Assembly (NCBI GenBank): GCA_947448415.1
Contig: CANFMT010000004.1
Location: forward strand, 1-64,000
Direction of reading: 5' to 3'
DNA: 64,000 bases
Origin: Burkholderiaceae bacterium
GTDB lineage: Bacteria > Pseudomonadota > Gammaproteobacteria > Burkholderiales > Burkholderiaceae
Numbering within the stretch: position 1 is the stretch's first letter; each line of letters opens with the position of its first letter. Under the pieces are notes generated by a model, which did not search any database, was not told where the DNA came from, and was given only the letters and a program-made list of their open reading frames with translations. Shown here piece by piece: positions 48,352 to 58,746 of this stretch. Made by a program: the position numbers and the translations under genes.

Positions 48352-51098
48352 GCAAGATTGAGAAAAAAGCAATGCCAGCGATGAAGCTCTCCGGTTTAGA
48401 GCCATTTAACGTTACTGCTGCTGTTGGTTTTGTGAATATTGGTGAGCGTACTAATGTCACAGGATCAAAAGCATTTGCTCGCATGATTTTGAATAATCAA
48501 TTTGATGAGGCGCTTGCAGTAGCGCGTCAACAAGTTGAAAATGGCGCTCAAGTAATCGATATCAATATGGATGAAGCGATGCTCGATTCTGACGCAGCGA
48601 TGACGCGCTTCTTAAATCTGATTGCATCAGAGCCTGATATTGCACGCGTGCCTATCATGATTGACTCCTCAAAATGGAGCGTGATTGAAGCGGGTTTGAA
48701 ATGTATTCAGGGTAAGCCTATCGTTAACTCAATCTCCCTGAAGGAGGGCGAAGAGTCTTTCAGAAAGCAAGCCCGTTTAATTCGTCGCTATGGTGCTGCG
48801 TCAGTGGTGATGGCATTTGATGAGGTGGGTCAAGCGGATACTTTTAAGCGTAAAACTGAAATCTGTCAGCGTTGCTATGAAATCTTAGTAAATGAAATCG
48901 GTTTTCCAGCGGAAGATATTATTTTTGATCCCAATATTTTTGCGATTGCTACTGGTATTGAAGAGCATGACAATTATGCAGTTGATTTCATTAATGCCAC
49001 ACGCTGGATTAAAGAGAATCTGCCCGGCGCAAAGGTAAGTGGCGGAGTATCGAATGTGAGCTTCTCGTTCCGCGGTAACGATCGCGTCCGTGAGGCTATT
49101 CATACAGTGTTCTTGTATCACGCCATTCAGGCGGGTATGGATATGGGCATTGTGAATGCTGGTCAACTAGGCGTCTATGCCGATTTAGATTCCGAATTAC
49201 GTGAGCGTGTTGAGGATGTCGTTCTAAATCGTTTTAAGGAAAAGGATGGCAAAACGCCGACTGAGCGTTTGCTAGAAATTGCTGACCAATTTAAAGGTGG
49301 TGGCGCAAAGCAAGTTGAGAATTTAGCTTGGCGAGAAGAGTCTGTGCGTGATCGTCTAACTCATGCCTTAGTTCACGGAATTACTACTTTCATTGAAGAA
49401 GATACCGAAGAACTGCGCGCACAAATCATGGGCGCAGGCGGCAGACCAATTGAAGTGATTGAAGGCCCGCTCATGGATGGCATGAATGTAGTTGGCGATT
49501 TGTTTGGCGCCGGAAAGATGTTCTTGCCCCAAGTGGTAAAGAGTGCTCGCGTGATGAAGCAAGCTGTTGCGATATTGATTCCCTATATTGAAGAAGAGAA
49601 GCGCCAACATATTGCTGCAGGTGGCGAAGCAAAAGCTAAGGGCAAAATTGTGATGGCTACCGTTAAGGGTGACGTCCACGATATTGGAAAAAATATTGTG
49701 ACTGTTGTTCTTCAATGCAATAACTTTGAAGTTGCCAATATGGGCGTAATGGTTCCTTGCGCAGAAATTCTGAAGCGCGCCAAGGAAGAGAACGCTGACA
49801 TTGTTGGTTTATCTGGTCTGATTACGCCATCTCTAGAAGAGATGACTTATGTTGCGCAAGAAATGCAGCGTGATGACTGGTTCCGTGAGCGTCAAATTCC
49901 ATTAATGATTGGTGGCGCAACGACTTCCCGTGTTCATACTGCAGTGAAAATTGCCCCGCATTACGATGGTCCAGTGGTTTATGTGCCCGATGCTTCACGC
50001 TCAGTATCGGTAGCCTCTAGCTTGCTTTCAGATGAAAGTGCTAAGAAATTTATTCAAGACTTGCGTGATGACTATGTTCGTATTCGTGAGCAGCATGCAA
50101 ATAAGAAAGCAGCGCCAACGATTTCATTAGAAGCCGCACGAAAGAACCGCGAGATGATTGATTGGTCTTCTTATGTGCCCGAGAAGCCAAAATTTATTGG
50201 TCGTCGCGTATTTAAAAACTTTGCTTTGAGCGATATCGCTAAGTACATTGATTGGACACCATTCTTTCAAACTTGGGATTTGGCTGGGAAGTTTCCAGCA
50301 ATTTTAGATGATGAGATAGTGGGGGTTGAGGCACGCAAAGTCTTTGAGGATGCTCAGGTATTGCTCGACAAACTCATTAAAGGCCAATGGCTACAAGCTG
50401 ATGCAGTAGTCGCTTTTTATCCTGCCAACACTATTGGTGACGATATTGTTTTGTATAGCGATGAGGCGCGTGAGCATCCGCTGTTTGTATGGCATAACTT
50501 GCGGCAACAATCTGAGCGTCCTATCGTGGATGGTGTGCGCAGGCCAAATCGCTGTTTAGCGGATTACGTTGCGCCAAAAGATTTAGGCGTTGCTGATTAC
50601 CTTGGTTGCTTTGCAGTGACAACTGGTCATGGTGTAGAAAAGAAGGTGGCCGAGTTCCAAGCAAAGCATGACGACTACAGCGCAATCATGCTGAAGGCAT
50701 TGGCAGATCGTTTAGCGGAAGCTTTTGCAGAGTTGATGCACCATCGTGTGCGCACAGATCTGTGGGGTTACGCTACCGATGAAATCTTGACCAATGATCA
50801 AATGATTAATGAGGAATACCGTGGTATTCGTCCGGCGCCTGGTTATCCAGCATGTCCTGCACACGAAGTAAAAGAAGATTTATTGCGAGTAATTGGTTCT
50901 GAAGATATTGGCATGACCTTGACTGAGTCTATGGCCATGAATCCAGCCTCAAGCGTCAGTGGTTTTTATTTGGCTCATCCAGATGCGCGTTACTTTAATG
51001 TGGGTAAGCTCACGGATGATCAGGTTCAAGATTTAGCTAAGCGTCGCGGTCAATCAATAGAAGACACTCGCCGTCAGCTTGCAAGCCTAATAGATTAA
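48348..51098 (+). CDS. metH: Methionine synthase, folate/B12/reactivation part (split MetH)
   Basis: Second half of MetH, 916 residues. It carries the pterin-binding barrel ([17 protein letters not shown] near residue 28), the B12 cap and Rossmann domain with cobalt-ligand H444 in GDVHDIGKN, and the C-terminal SAM-binding activation domain with [10 protein letters not shown] and [14 protein letters not shown]. It transfers the methyl group of 5-methyl-THF, made by MetF at 24.6 kb, to homocysteine on the partner subunit. No cobalamin riboswitch was seen upstream of the pair. Confidence 0.95.
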   Translation: MSKIEKKAMPAMKLSGLEPFNVTAAVGFVNIGERTNVTGSKAFARMILNNQFDEALAVARQQVENGAQVIDINMDEAMLDSDAAMTRFLNLIASEPDIARVPIMIDSSKWSVIEAGLKCIQGKPIVNSISLKEGEESFRKQARLIRRYGAASVVMAFDEVGQADTFKRKTEICQRCYEILVNEIGFPAEDIIFDPNIFAIATGIEEHDNYAVDFINATRWIKENLPGAKVSGGVSNVSFSFRGNDRVREAIHTVFLYHAIQAGMDMGIVNAGQLGVYADLDSELRERVEDVVLNRFKEKDGKTPTERLLEIADQFKGGGAKQVENLAWREESVRDRLTHALVHGITTFIEEDTEELRAQIMGAGGRPIEVIEGPLMDGMNVVGDLFGAGKMFLPQVVKSARVMKQAVAILIPYIEEEKRQHIAAGGEAKAKGKIVMATVKGDVHDIGKNIVTVVLQCNNFEVANMGVMVPCAEILKRAKEENADIVGLSGLITPSLEEMTYVAQEMQRDDWFRERQIPLMIGGATTSRVHTAVKIAPHYDGPVVYVPDASRSVSVASSLLSDESAKKFIQDLRDDYVRIREQHANKKAAPTISLEAARKNREMIDWSSYVPEKPKFIGRRVFKNFALSDIAKYIDWTPFFQTWDLAGKFPAILDDEIVGVEARKVFEDAQVLLDKLIKGQWLQADAVVAFYPANTIGDDIVLYSDEAREHPLFVWHNLRQQSERPIVDGVRRPNRCLADYVAPKDLGVADYLGCFAVTTGHGVEKKVAEFQAKHDDYSAIMLKALADRLAEAFAELMHHRVRTDLWGYATDEILTNDQMINEEYRGIRPAPGYPACPAHEVKEDLLRVIGSEDIGMTLTESMAMNPASSVSGFYLAHPDARYFNVGKLTDDQVQDLAKRRGQSIEDTRRQLASLID

Positions 51099-51406
51099 AC
51101 ACCCCACATTACAGGTTCGTCTTTGGCTTTTGCCTGCTTCATTAGCTCTAGAAATGGGTATGCTCTTTGCCCTAAGCGGTCAGCAAGCTTAGGTTTTTCT
51201 ACTCCATCCTCCGAATCAGATTTGGATCTTTCTTCTAAATCTTTCAAGATGGCTGTTTCTAGGGCAGTGATCAGATTGGGCAGTTGCTCAACCGTAAGAA
51301 TCCCTCTGGGCTCTAAAGGACGTCCCAAAATATCAAAGATTCTCTTGGTCAGATCAGCCAGCATGATGACATCTGGACCAGCTTTTGAGCGGAATTGATA
51401 GATCAT
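51095..51406 (-). CDS. DUF1840 domain protein
   Basis: Small conserved protein of 103 residues with the DUF1840 start ([20 protein letters not shown]) and the [20 protein letters not shown] segment. Function unknown. Its stop overlaps the convergent metH stop by 4 bases, and it diverges from argS across 35 bases. It is a betaproteobacterial family, which supports the taxonomic reading. Confidence 0.82.
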   Translation of the reverse strand: MIYQFRSKAGPDVIMLADLTKRIFDILGRPLEPRGILTVEQLPNLITALETAILKDLEERSKSDSEDGVEKPKLADRLGQRAYPFLELMKQAKAKDEPVMWGV

Positions 51407-51441
51407 TTCAATAGCTTACCACCTGATAAACTCACCTAACT

Positions 51442-53169
51442 ATGTTGTTAACTAATAAAAATCGCTTAATTTCAATGCTAAGCAGCGCTCTTCAGAGCCT
51501 AGCTCAGGAGCGCGGCCTTGGCGATGCCTTATCTCTGCGTTTAGAGCGCCCTAAGGCGGTAGATCACGGGGATGTCGCTTGCAATATTGCCCTCCAGCTT
51601 TCTAAAGCCTGGAAATTGAATCCTCGAGAGTTAGCCCAGGCGCTTGTTGAGCGTTTACAACAGCAGGCTGGCTTTGATCAATTGATCGCATCATGTGAAA
51701 TTGCTGGCCCTGGATTTATTAATTTCCGCTTAAGTAATGCCGCCAAAACTGCGGTGGTTGGAGAGATACTCTCTGCAGGGACTCATTTTGGGGAATTGAC
51801 GTCAGAAAGTGCCCCTGTGCCAAATGCGATGATTGAGTTTGTTTCGGCAAACCCAACTGGTCCTTTGCATGTTGGTCATGGAAGACAGGCTGCACTTGGC
51901 GATGCCTTGGCAAACCTATTGGCAACCCAAGGAATTAAAGTACATCGTGAGTTTTATTACAACGATGCTGGCGTACAAATTGCAAATTTAGCATTGTCAG
52001 TGCAAGCCCGTTTAAATGGGTTAAAGCCCGGAGATGCTAATTGGCCGGAGCAGGCTTATAACGGCGAATATATTGCCGAGATAGCCACTGCATTTAAAGC
52101 TGCTCCAGAATTTAAAGAAGATATCGAAGCGATCCGTCAGTTTGCTGTTGCTTACTTGCGCAACGAACAGGACATTGATTTAAAAACCTTTGGTGTGAAA
52201 TTTGATTGCTATTACTTAGAGTCTTCTTTGTATACCGATGGTAGTGTTGCCAAAATTGTTGATGAGCTGCAGTCTATTGGTAAGACATATGAATCCGAGG
52301 GCGCGCTGTGGTTAAAAACTACCGATGATGGCGATGACAAAGATCGTGTGATGCGTAAGTCAGATGGTAGTTTTACCTACTTTGTTCCAGATGTGGCCTA
52401 TCACACTAGCAAATGGAATCGCGGATTTGAGAAGGTGATTAACGTTCAGGGCAGCGATCATCACGGCACGATTGCTCGCGTTCGCTCAGGCTTGCAGGGC
52501 GTGGCCCAAAAGCGTGGTTGGGATATTCCTAAAACCTATCCAGATTATGTATTGCATAAGATGGTTACTGTGATGCGCCATGGCGAAGAAGTCAAAATTT
52601 CAAAACGAGCTGGTTCATATGTGACCGTGCGCGATTTAGTGGAATGGTCTGGAGGCGTAACGCCAGAAATGACCCCTGAAGAAAGAGAAGTGGCTTTGCA
52701 GCGTGGACGTGATGCCGTACGCTTTTTCTTAATCTCTCGTAAAGCAGATACTGAGTTTGTATTTGATATTGATTTGGCTTTGCAGCAAAACGATGAGAAT
52801 CCAGTGTTCTATGTTCAGTATGCGCATGCGCGGATTAGTTCTATCTTGCAGCAATGGGGTGGACAAACATCTGAGCTTGCCTCTGCTGACCTATCTCTTT
52901 TGCAGAGCAAGGCTTCCGATCATTTATTACGTCGTTTGGCTGAGTATCCAGAAGTACTTACTGCTGCTGCAGAAGAACTGGCTCCGCATGCGCTTGCTTT
53001 CTACCTACGAGATTTAGCGGGCGATTTTCATACCTTCTACAATGCCGATCGTGTTCTGGTTGATGATCAGAATTTAAAGATGGCACGTCTTGCGCTTCTT
53101 TTAGCAACGCGTCAGGTCCTGCAAAATGGATTAAAAGTATTAGGGGTATCAGCACCAGCCAAGATGTAA
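51442..53169 (+). CDS. argS: Arginyl-tRNA synthetase
   Basis: Class I synthetase that charges tRNA(Arg). The 575-residue product has the N-terminal additional domain (about 1-110), the HIGH motif as H143-V-G-H146 in [13 protein letters not shown], a KMSKS-type loop as K385-I-S-K388 and a C-terminal DALR anticodon-binding domain ending near the stop. Length is normal. It is followed 35 bases later by the SPOR gene. Confidence 0.96.
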   Translation: MLLTNKNRLISMLSSALQSLAQERGLGDALSLRLERPKAVDHGDVACNIALQLSKAWKLNPRELAQALVERLQQQAGFDQLIASCEIAGPGFINFRLSNAAKTAVVGEILSAGTHFGELTSESAPVPNAMIEFVSANPTGPLHVGHGRQAALGDALANLLATQGIKVHREFYYNDAGVQIANLALSVQARLNGLKPGDANWPEQAYNGEYIAEIATAFKAAPEFKEDIEAIRQFAVAYLRNEQDIDLKTFGVKFDCYYLESSLYTDGSVAKIVDELQSIGKTYESEGALWLKTTDDGDDKDRVMRKSDGSFTYFVPDVAYHTSKWNRGFEKVINVQGSDHHGTIARVRSGLQGVAQKRGWDIPKTYPDYVLHKMVTVMRHGEEVKISKRAGSYVTVRDLVEWSGGVTPEMTPEEREVALQRGRDAVRFFLISRKADTEFVFDIDLALQQNDENPVFYVQYAHARISSILQQWGGQTSELASADLSLLQSKASDHLLRRLAEYPEVLTAAAEELAPHALAFYLRDLAGDFHTFYNADRVLVDDQNLKMARLALLLATRQVLQNGLKVLGVSAPAKM

Positions 53170-53204
53170 TGGCAAGAAATGAAGTGAAACTGTAAGATGA
53201 GGAA

Positions 53205-53834
53205 ATGATGAATAAACCGAATCAACAATCTGGCTTCATAAAGAGATCTGGCGCTGCAGTAAATAGCAGAGATGCTCAATATGGCGGCACTATCCTAGGC
53301 TTCATTCTGGGTTTGGGTGCTGGATTGGGAATCGCCTTTGTAATTGCTTTTTATCTTTCTAAAAATACACCCCAAGAAAGACCCGGAGTGCGGGCTCCTA
53401 ATTTACCTTTAACGATTAAGCCCGCTCCTGCCCCAGCTGATGGGGAGACTCCAGCGCCTGCTGAGCAGTTAGATTTAAATAAGCCCTTACAGGGTAAGTC
53501 GCCGACTCCGGTATCTGCTGATCCAATAGGGGATTTGGTGAATGGTAAGAAGTCCGCTGACTCAACGCCATCTTCTGCGGCGGTTGCAAAAGCTGAAGCG
53601 ATTTATTTTTTGCAAGTTGGTGCTTTTGTTAAGCGTGCTGATGCAGATGCACAAAAAGCAAACTTAGCTATTCAAGGAGTACAAGCGCAACTGAGCGAAG
53701 TGACTAGCGATGGCAATACCTTGTGGCGAGTTCGTGTTGGTCCTTACACCAGCGTCGAAGAAAGTAATTCAGTGCGCGATAAGTTAAATGGCTTAGGCAT
53801 CAAACCAACCCTTATTAAATCAAGCAAATCATGA
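53205..53834 (+). CDS. SPOR domain-containing membrane protein
   Basis: Bitopic protein of 209 residues: a short cytoplasmic N-terminus, one membrane segment (about 27-48, GFILGLGAGLGIAFVIAFYL), a Pro/Ala-rich periplasmic linker and a C-terminal SPOR domain (about 130-206) that should bind denuded glycan at the septum. The FtsN-like layout suggests a cell-division role, though it may be another SPOR protein. The position argS-SPOR-dsbA is common in betaproteobacteria. It overlaps dsbA by 4 bases. Confidence 0.88.
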   Translation: MMNKPNQQSGFIKRSGAAVNSRDAQYGGTILGFILGLGAGLGIAFVIAFYLSKNTPQERPGVRAPNLPLTIKPAPAPADGETPAPAEQLDLNKPLQGKSPTPVSADPIGDLVNGKKSADSTPSSAAVAKAEAIYFLQVGAFVKRADADAQKANLAIQGVQAQLSEVTSDGNTLWRVRVGPYTSVEESNSVRDKLNGLGIKPTLIKSSKS

Positions 53835-54478
53835 TTTCATTCAGCAAAAAAATTATCACCCTATTGGCCACATTTGTATTTTTTGGTCTGGCTAACGTTC
53901 AGGCGCAAAAAATTGAAGAGGGTTTCGATTATCGAATCCTACCGGTTGCACAGCCGGTAGAGACCAAGGGTAAGGTCGAAGTCATTGAGTTTTTTTGGTA
54001 CGGCTGTCCCCATTGCTACGACTTTGAGCCTGATCTCAGTGCTTGGGTTAAGCGTCAGCCTAAGGATGTTGCGTTCCGCCGGGTGCCTGTGGCATTTCGT
54101 GATGATTTCATGCCCCATAGCCAATTGTTTTACGCGCTTGAGGCGATGGGTAAAGGTGATGCCCTCAATGAAAAAGTGATGTATGCGATGCACAAAGAAA
54201 ATAAGCGCCTACTCACCGAGACTGAGATTGCCGATTGGGTAGCCTCCCAAGGCATTGACCGCAATGCTTTCCTAGCAACCTATCGCTCTTTTGCAGTAGT
54301 TTCTAAGGCGCGTGCCGCTAGGCAGTTAACTGAGGCATATCGAATTGATGGCGTGCCTACAATCGTGATGCAGGGGAAGTATGTGACCTCACCTTCTATT
54401 GCTGGATCGAAGGCTAAGGCAATCGCGGTAATGGATTATCTAGAAGATAAAATTCGTAAAGATAAATACAAGCAGTAG
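53831..54478 (+). CDS. dsbA: Thiol:disulfide interchange protein DsbA
   Basis: Periplasmic oxidase that introduces disulfide bonds into secreted proteins. The 215-residue product has a signal peptide (about 1-25, ending VQAQ), the thioredoxin fold with active site C59-P-H-C62 and the cis-Pro loop DGVPTIV. Length matches DsbA. It is coupled to the SPOR gene by a 4-base overlap. No dsbB is in the window. Confidence 0.93.
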   Translation: MISFSKKIITLLATFVFFGLANVQAQKIEEGFDYRILPVAQPVETKGKVEVIEFFWYGCPHCYDFEPDLSAWVKRQPKDVAFRRVPVAFRDDFMPHSQLFYALEAMGKGDALNEKVMYAMHKENKRLLTETEIADWVASQGIDRNAFLATYRSFAVVSKARAARQLTEAYRIDGVPTIVMQGKYVTSPSIAGSKAKAIAVMDYLEDKIRKDKYKQ

Positions 54479-54506
54479 GCGTCAGGTTAAATGGTTTGGG
54501 CGCTGC

Positions 54507-55283
54507 TTATATTTTGACGAAGCGGCGCACAATCCAAAAATAAATTGGGTAAGGCAAGATTCTGAGGAATTTTAGGAATCTTGAAAACCGCTTGGGGAAG
54601 TGAATGTCAAATTCCCCTTTTTGTATGCCCGTCAGAATCTCATCAGCAGCCACTTCAGCACTAATTAAAGCTGGCATTTCAAAATCATTTTGGGCAGTCG
54701 CTTCTGTAGCCACAAACCCAGGAGAAATCATGTGCACACTAATTCCTGTGGGCAATAGATCGTAATAGAGATTCTCACAAAAATTAATGATGGCTGCTTT
54801 GCTCGGGCCATAGGCTAGAGCTTTTGGAAGTCCGCTATAACCAGCAACGCTTCCCACAATAGCGATATGGCCAGAGTGCTTCCTGAGCATTTCTGGCAAT
54901 ATCAGCGCAACAGCCCGCATTGGACCTAATAGGTTTGCATCAATTGTTTTTTCGGCAACCCGAATGTCAAAATCGTCCGCACGTAAGGGCGTATAAACAC
55001 CAGAAACAAAAAGCATTAAATCAACACCACCCCATGAATTTAAAATCGCCTGATAAGCATCTTGAAGCTGCGTTTCATTGGTGACATCTAGCGGAAGGAT
55101 GTATGTTTGCTCGTTTTGAGCTGATGCAGCAATTTGCTTGAGGCGATCAGTTCTACGGCTGGATAATGCAACTTTAGCGCCAGCTGCAATCAGCGCTCTT
55201 GCACAGGCTTCACCAATGCCACTCGAGGCGCCAATTACCCATATACGTTTTTCTGAAAAACTAGAGAGGCCTTTTTGCTTCAT
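54507..55283 (-). CDS. SDR-family oxidoreductase (lipid operon)
   Basis: Classical short-chain dehydrogenase of 258 residues. It has the cofactor motif GASSGIGEAC, the catalytic Ser in VGSVAGYSG and the YxxxK pair in YGPSKAA. The C-terminus is hydrophobic and basic, which suggests membrane association. It is the last gene of a five-gene run with overlapping starts and stops, so a lipid-linked substrate is likely but unproven. Confidence 0.88.
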   Translation of the reverse strand: MKQKGLSSFSEKRIWVIGASSGIGEACARALIAAGAKVALSSRRTDRLKQIAASAQNEQTYILPLDVTNETQLQDAYQAILNSWGGVDLMLFVSGVYTPLRADDFDIRVAEKTIDANLLGPMRAVALILPEMLRKHSGHIAIVGSVAGYSGLPKALAYGPSKAAIINFCENLYYDLLPTGISVHMISPGFVATEATAQNDFEMPALISAEVAADEILTGIQKGEFDIHFPKRFSRFLKFLRILPYPIYFWIVRRFVKI

Positions 55284-56575
55284 GCGCTTAATACATCAGA
55301 AGATGTTCTGGCGGAAGCGTGACTCAGTGTAAATTGCACTACATCAATATTGCGCTCTGAGAAACCAGCTGCGCAGTACATGAGATAGAAGTTCCAGAGG
55401 CGAATGAATGCTTCATCAAATCCTAATTGACGTACTTCCTGAAGTTTTTGGTTGAAGTTATCTCGCCATATGCAGAGGGTTTTAGCGTAATCTGATCCAA
55501 AAGCAAACTCGCCCTCAATCTTCAGGCCTGCCTTAGCTGCACTAGCCCTAAAGCTGGTGCGCGAAGGTAGCATGCCGCCAGGGAAGACATATTGTTGAAT
55601 GAAATCCGTATTGTGACGATAACGTTCAAATAAATCTTCTGCAATAACAATCGTTTGAACACATGCCTTGCTGCCGGCCTTCAAGCAATTTGCAATCGAT
55701 TCAAAATATTCTGGCCAATGTTTTTCACCCACCGCTTCAAACATTTCTACCGATGCAATGCCATCAAATTTATCTTGGCAATCGCGATAATCTTGTAAGC
55801 GAACTTCGTAAGTATTTTGCTTGCCCGATTCTGCCTGAACCCCTTGTAGGCGGCTTTGTGCAAATGTTTTTTGCTCGGTTGATAAGGTCAAGCCAGTGAT
55901 AGAGACGCCACTTCGAAGTGCTTGCTCCATTACTCCGCCCCACCCACAGCCAATTTCTAAAACGTGAGCACCCGGTTTCACTTCAATGGAATCAAGAATT
56001 CGGCCAATTTTAGAGAGCTGCGCATCAGTTAAAGATTGTTTATCGCCTTCAGAGAACCAGGCACTGGAATAACTCATGGTTGGGTCTAGCCAGAGTGTAT
56101 AAAAGCTATTACCAAGATCGTAGTGAGCGTGGATATTCTTGCGACTACCTGTTTTGCTATTATCTCTAAGCCAATGCTTAAGGCGATAAAAAATAGAGCC
56201 ATACCAACTGCCGTAAATGGCTTTCTCAAGAATGGTGCGGTTACGAATTACAAGCTCTAGGATTGCTTTTAGATCTGGGGTGTTCCATTCTCCGCGAATA
56301 TAGCTTTCTGCAAAACCTATGTCACCATGAGACATCACTTCTTTAAACACAGACCAATCTAAAACCTGAATTTCAGCATGCAAAGTATCTGAAGGATTAC
56401 CAAATTCTTTCTTTTCACCGTTTGGCAGAGTTAATTTTAGATAGCCACTACTGAGTTGCGAGAGTAGTTTTAGTAGTGCTGCAGTCCTTGCTGTATGGCG
56501 ATGTGAGGACTCTACCCGTTTTTGCGTACGAGAAAAATTGAGTCTTGATAGTAAAGTTTGTCCGGGGCGATTCAT
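55280..56575 (-). CDS. Cyclopropane-fatty-acid-synthase-like methyltransferase
   Basis: SAM-dependent methyltransferase of 431 residues acting on acyl chains of phospholipids. It has the CFA signatures HYDLGNSFYTLWLD, MSYSSAWF, SAM motif EIGCGWGG (207-214) and FDGIASVEMFEAVGEKHW. Whether it makes cyclopropane rings, methyl branches or furan-fatty-acid precursors cannot be decided from sequence. It overlaps its neighbours by 4 bases on both sides. Confidence 0.88.
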   Translation of the reverse strand: MNRPGQTLLSRLNFSRTQKRVESSHRHTARTAALLKLLSQLSSGYLKLTLPNGEKKEFGNPSDTLHAEIQVLDWSVFKEVMSHGDIGFAESYIRGEWNTPDLKAILELVIRNRTILEKAIYGSWYGSIFYRLKHWLRDNSKTGSRKNIHAHYDLGNSFYTLWLDPTMSYSSAWFSEGDKQSLTDAQLSKIGRILDSIEVKPGAHVLEIGCGWGGVMEQALRSGVSITGLTLSTEQKTFAQSRLQGVQAESGKQNTYEVRLQDYRDCQDKFDGIASVEMFEAVGEKHWPEYFESIANCLKAGSKACVQTIVIAEDLFERYRHNTDFIQQYVFPGGMLPSRTSFRASAAKAGLKIEGEFAFGSDYAKTLCIWRDNFNQKLQEVRQLGFDEAFIRLWNFYLMYCAAGFSERNIDVVQFTLSHASARTSSDVLSA

Positions 56576-57357
56576 CTGCTAACTTCGAATTCAGGTGGTT
56601 TAGGCTTTGAATGAAAGGGTACACCTTTTATCCATAATTTCAATGCTTGCCAGTGGATTCTGAAAATAACTCCCAGACTCATCAGTGGGTAACGTAAGAA
56701 TGCTAAATAAAGAGACGATCTGCTAAGCTCACGGCTTTTGCCGCTGATGCTTGTGGTGATCAAGAGCTGACCTTCCTCATGGAGTTCAATTCGGCAAACA
56801 CTATTCTTGCCTGAACTGCTGTCCTGTGGAAATAAGAAGCGAAATTGGTATTCACCGCGTACTTCACAGAACGGTGATACATGAAATACCTTCTTGCTAG
56901 TTAGGGTTTCGCCGGAACATAACGCTTCGCCTGAATCTTTAAAGAGTAAATAGCAATGACGCTCGCCAAATGTATTGTTTACTTCAGCTAACACGACCTG
57001 GACCTGACCGCTAGCTTGTGTGCAAATCCAAAAACTCACCGGATTAAAGACGTAACCTAAGACCCTAGGGAATGTCTGTAGCCAAATTTCTCCATCTACA
57101 TTCGGGATTTGATTCTCTTTGAGAATATTTTCAAGCCAAGCCAAGCTATCTTGTTGACCCGTACCGTGATCTTTATCAAAGAAGGAAAAGAGACCAAGGC
57201 GGTTATCTCGCATACCTAGCCTAGTCAGAATTTCTTGATCCTTTTTTCTGGCGCGCATAGGAATCGACACAGTAAAGACCCCATAGCCAAAGCTATTCTT
57301 GGCTGGTCTTAGGCGCCGATGCTTTACTAGACCAAAATTAATCTTCGGTTGATTCAT
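56572..57357 (-). CDS. DUF1365 family protein
   Basis: DUF1365 (COG3496) protein of 261 residues. Visible family features are VKHRRLRPAKNSFGYGVF, the FSFFDKDHG segment, FPRVLGYVFNPVSFWIC and VNNTFGERHCYLL. Biochemical function is unknown. It is nearly always found between a COG2907 oxidoreductase and a CFA-type methyltransferase, as here, which implies a step in acyl-chain modification. Its start directly abuts the oxidoreductase stop. Confidence 0.88.
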   Translation of the reverse strand: MNQPKINFGLVKHRRLRPAKNSFGYGVFTVSIPMRARKKDQEILTRLGMRDNRLGLFSFFDKDHGTGQQDSLAWLENILKENQIPNVDGEIWLQTFPRVLGYVFNPVSFWICTQASGQVQVVLAEVNNTFGERHCYLLFKDSGEALCSGETLTSKKVFHVSPFCEVRGEYQFRFLFPQDSSSGKNSVCRIELHEEGQLLITTSISGKSRELSRSSLYLAFLRYPLMSLGVIFRIHWQALKLWIKGVPFHSKPKPPEFEVSR

Positions 57358-58746
57358 TTACTGCGCATCTTGTGTTGGATGGGATTTCAGTGGGGAACGG
57401 ATGCTCTCAATTAATGCTTCTGCCACTAGTTCGCCCGAGCGCAAACCATCTTCATGAAAGCCAAATCCAGTCCAAGCTCCGCAGTACCAAATGGAGGAAG
57501 AGCCCTGAATTAATGGCAATTCCTTTTGGGCTTGTATTGCCCCCATATCAAATACAGGGTGTGAGTAATGAATTTCTTGATGGACTAACTTCGGATCAGG
57601 TTCAGCGGATGGATTTAGGCTAACAATAATCTGAGTATTTTGTAATTTTTGTGGGAGTGGTTGCAAGCGATTAATGAGATAGTTCACGCTAACGTGTTGC
57701 TTGGACGATAGTTTGGCGCCAGATTTGGCGGTGTAATTCCAGGCTGCCCAGCAACGTTTTTCTTCTGGTAAAAAACGGATATCAGTGTGCAAAATTGCGC
57801 GATTCTTTTGGTATGGAATAGCAGCCAAAATATTTCTGGTTTCCTGATTGATGCCATGAACCAAATCTAGCGTTTGATCGCTATGACACGCCATTACTAC
57901 TTCATCAAACATTTCTGAGCCTGATTGACCGATGACTTCAACCTGGTTTGAGTCGCCCCGATTTGTATTGACGCGAACAATCGCTTCACGCCGTATGTTG
58001 ATGCCATATTGTTCCAGTGCGCTGACTATGCGTTTTACATACTCTCGTGATCCGCCTTGGATTGTGAGCCACTGTGGACGATTTTGAATTTGCAAGAGCC
58101 CATGGTTGTGACAGAAGCGAACCATTGTTTGAATGGGAAACTCTAGCATTTGCTCTACAGAGCAAGACCAGATTGCGCCAATCATTGGGAGAAAGTAGTT
58201 CTCTCTAAAGCTTTGGCTAAAGTGATTGCGATCCAGGAAGTTAGCAATAGTTTCGTCTGGCTCTTTGTACTGATGGCCAGCTTCAATTTGTGCAATAGCT
58301 AAACGAGTGGCCATACGGTTAAAGCGCAGGATGTCGTAAGCCATTCTCCAAAATGATGGAGATAAGAGGTTAGATCTTTGCCCAAAAAAGGAATTGATGT
58401 CATTACCAGCCCATTCAATTTTTTTGGCCGCATTCAATTTCTCTGAGGCATCAATTGAGACTGAGAATGACATTTCTGAGGGTGATACAGGCGCTTGAAT
58501 TTCTTCAAAAAGACGAACTAAGCGTGGATAGGTTTTACGATTGAAAACTAAGAACCCAGTATCAACACCATGCATGATAGATTCGCCATCAACTGTGCAA
58601 GTGAAGTCCACTGTATTGCTGTGACCACCTATATGATCTCCAGACTCATATAAGGTAATGTCAAATTCAGGATGCTGTCTTAAGGCATATGCACACCCTA
58701 GGCCAGAAATGCCCGCTCCAATAATGGCAATGCGTTTCTTGCTCAC
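57358..58746 (-). CDS. COG2907-type FAD-dependent amine-oxidase-like oxidoreductase
   Basis: Flavoprotein of 462 residues with the N-terminal dinucleotide motif IIGAGISGLGCAYAL, the segments GGHSNTVDF and GVDTGFLVFN, and the C-terminal FAD-binding stretch WYCGAWTGFGFHEDGL. It belongs to the amine-oxidase/desaturase-like COG2907 family, whose Rhodobacter member is needed for furan fatty acid formation. An acyl-chain desaturation or isomerisation role is inference. It overlaps the glutathione peroxidase gene by 4 bases. Confidence 0.87.
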   Translation of the reverse strand: MSKKRIAIIGAGISGLGCAYALRQHPEFDITLYESGDHIGGHSNTVDFTCTVDGESIMHGVDTGFLVFNRKTYPRLVRLFEEIQAPVSPSEMSFSVSIDASEKLNAAKKIEWAGNDINSFFGQRSNLLSPSFWRMAYDILRFNRMATRLAIAQIEAGHQYKEPDETIANFLDRNHFSQSFRENYFLPMIGAIWSCSVEQMLEFPIQTMVRFCHNHGLLQIQNRPQWLTIQGGSREYVKRIVSALEQYGINIRREAIVRVNTNRGDSNQVEVIGQSGSEMFDEVVMACHSDQTLDLVHGINQETRNILAAIPYQKNRAILHTDIRFLPEEKRCWAAWNYTAKSGAKLSSKQHVSVNYLINRLQPLPQKLQNTQIIVSLNPSAEPDPKLVHQEIHYSHPVFDMGAIQAQKELPLIQGSSSIWYCGAWTGFGFHEDGLRSGELVAEALIESIRSPLKSHPTQDAQ

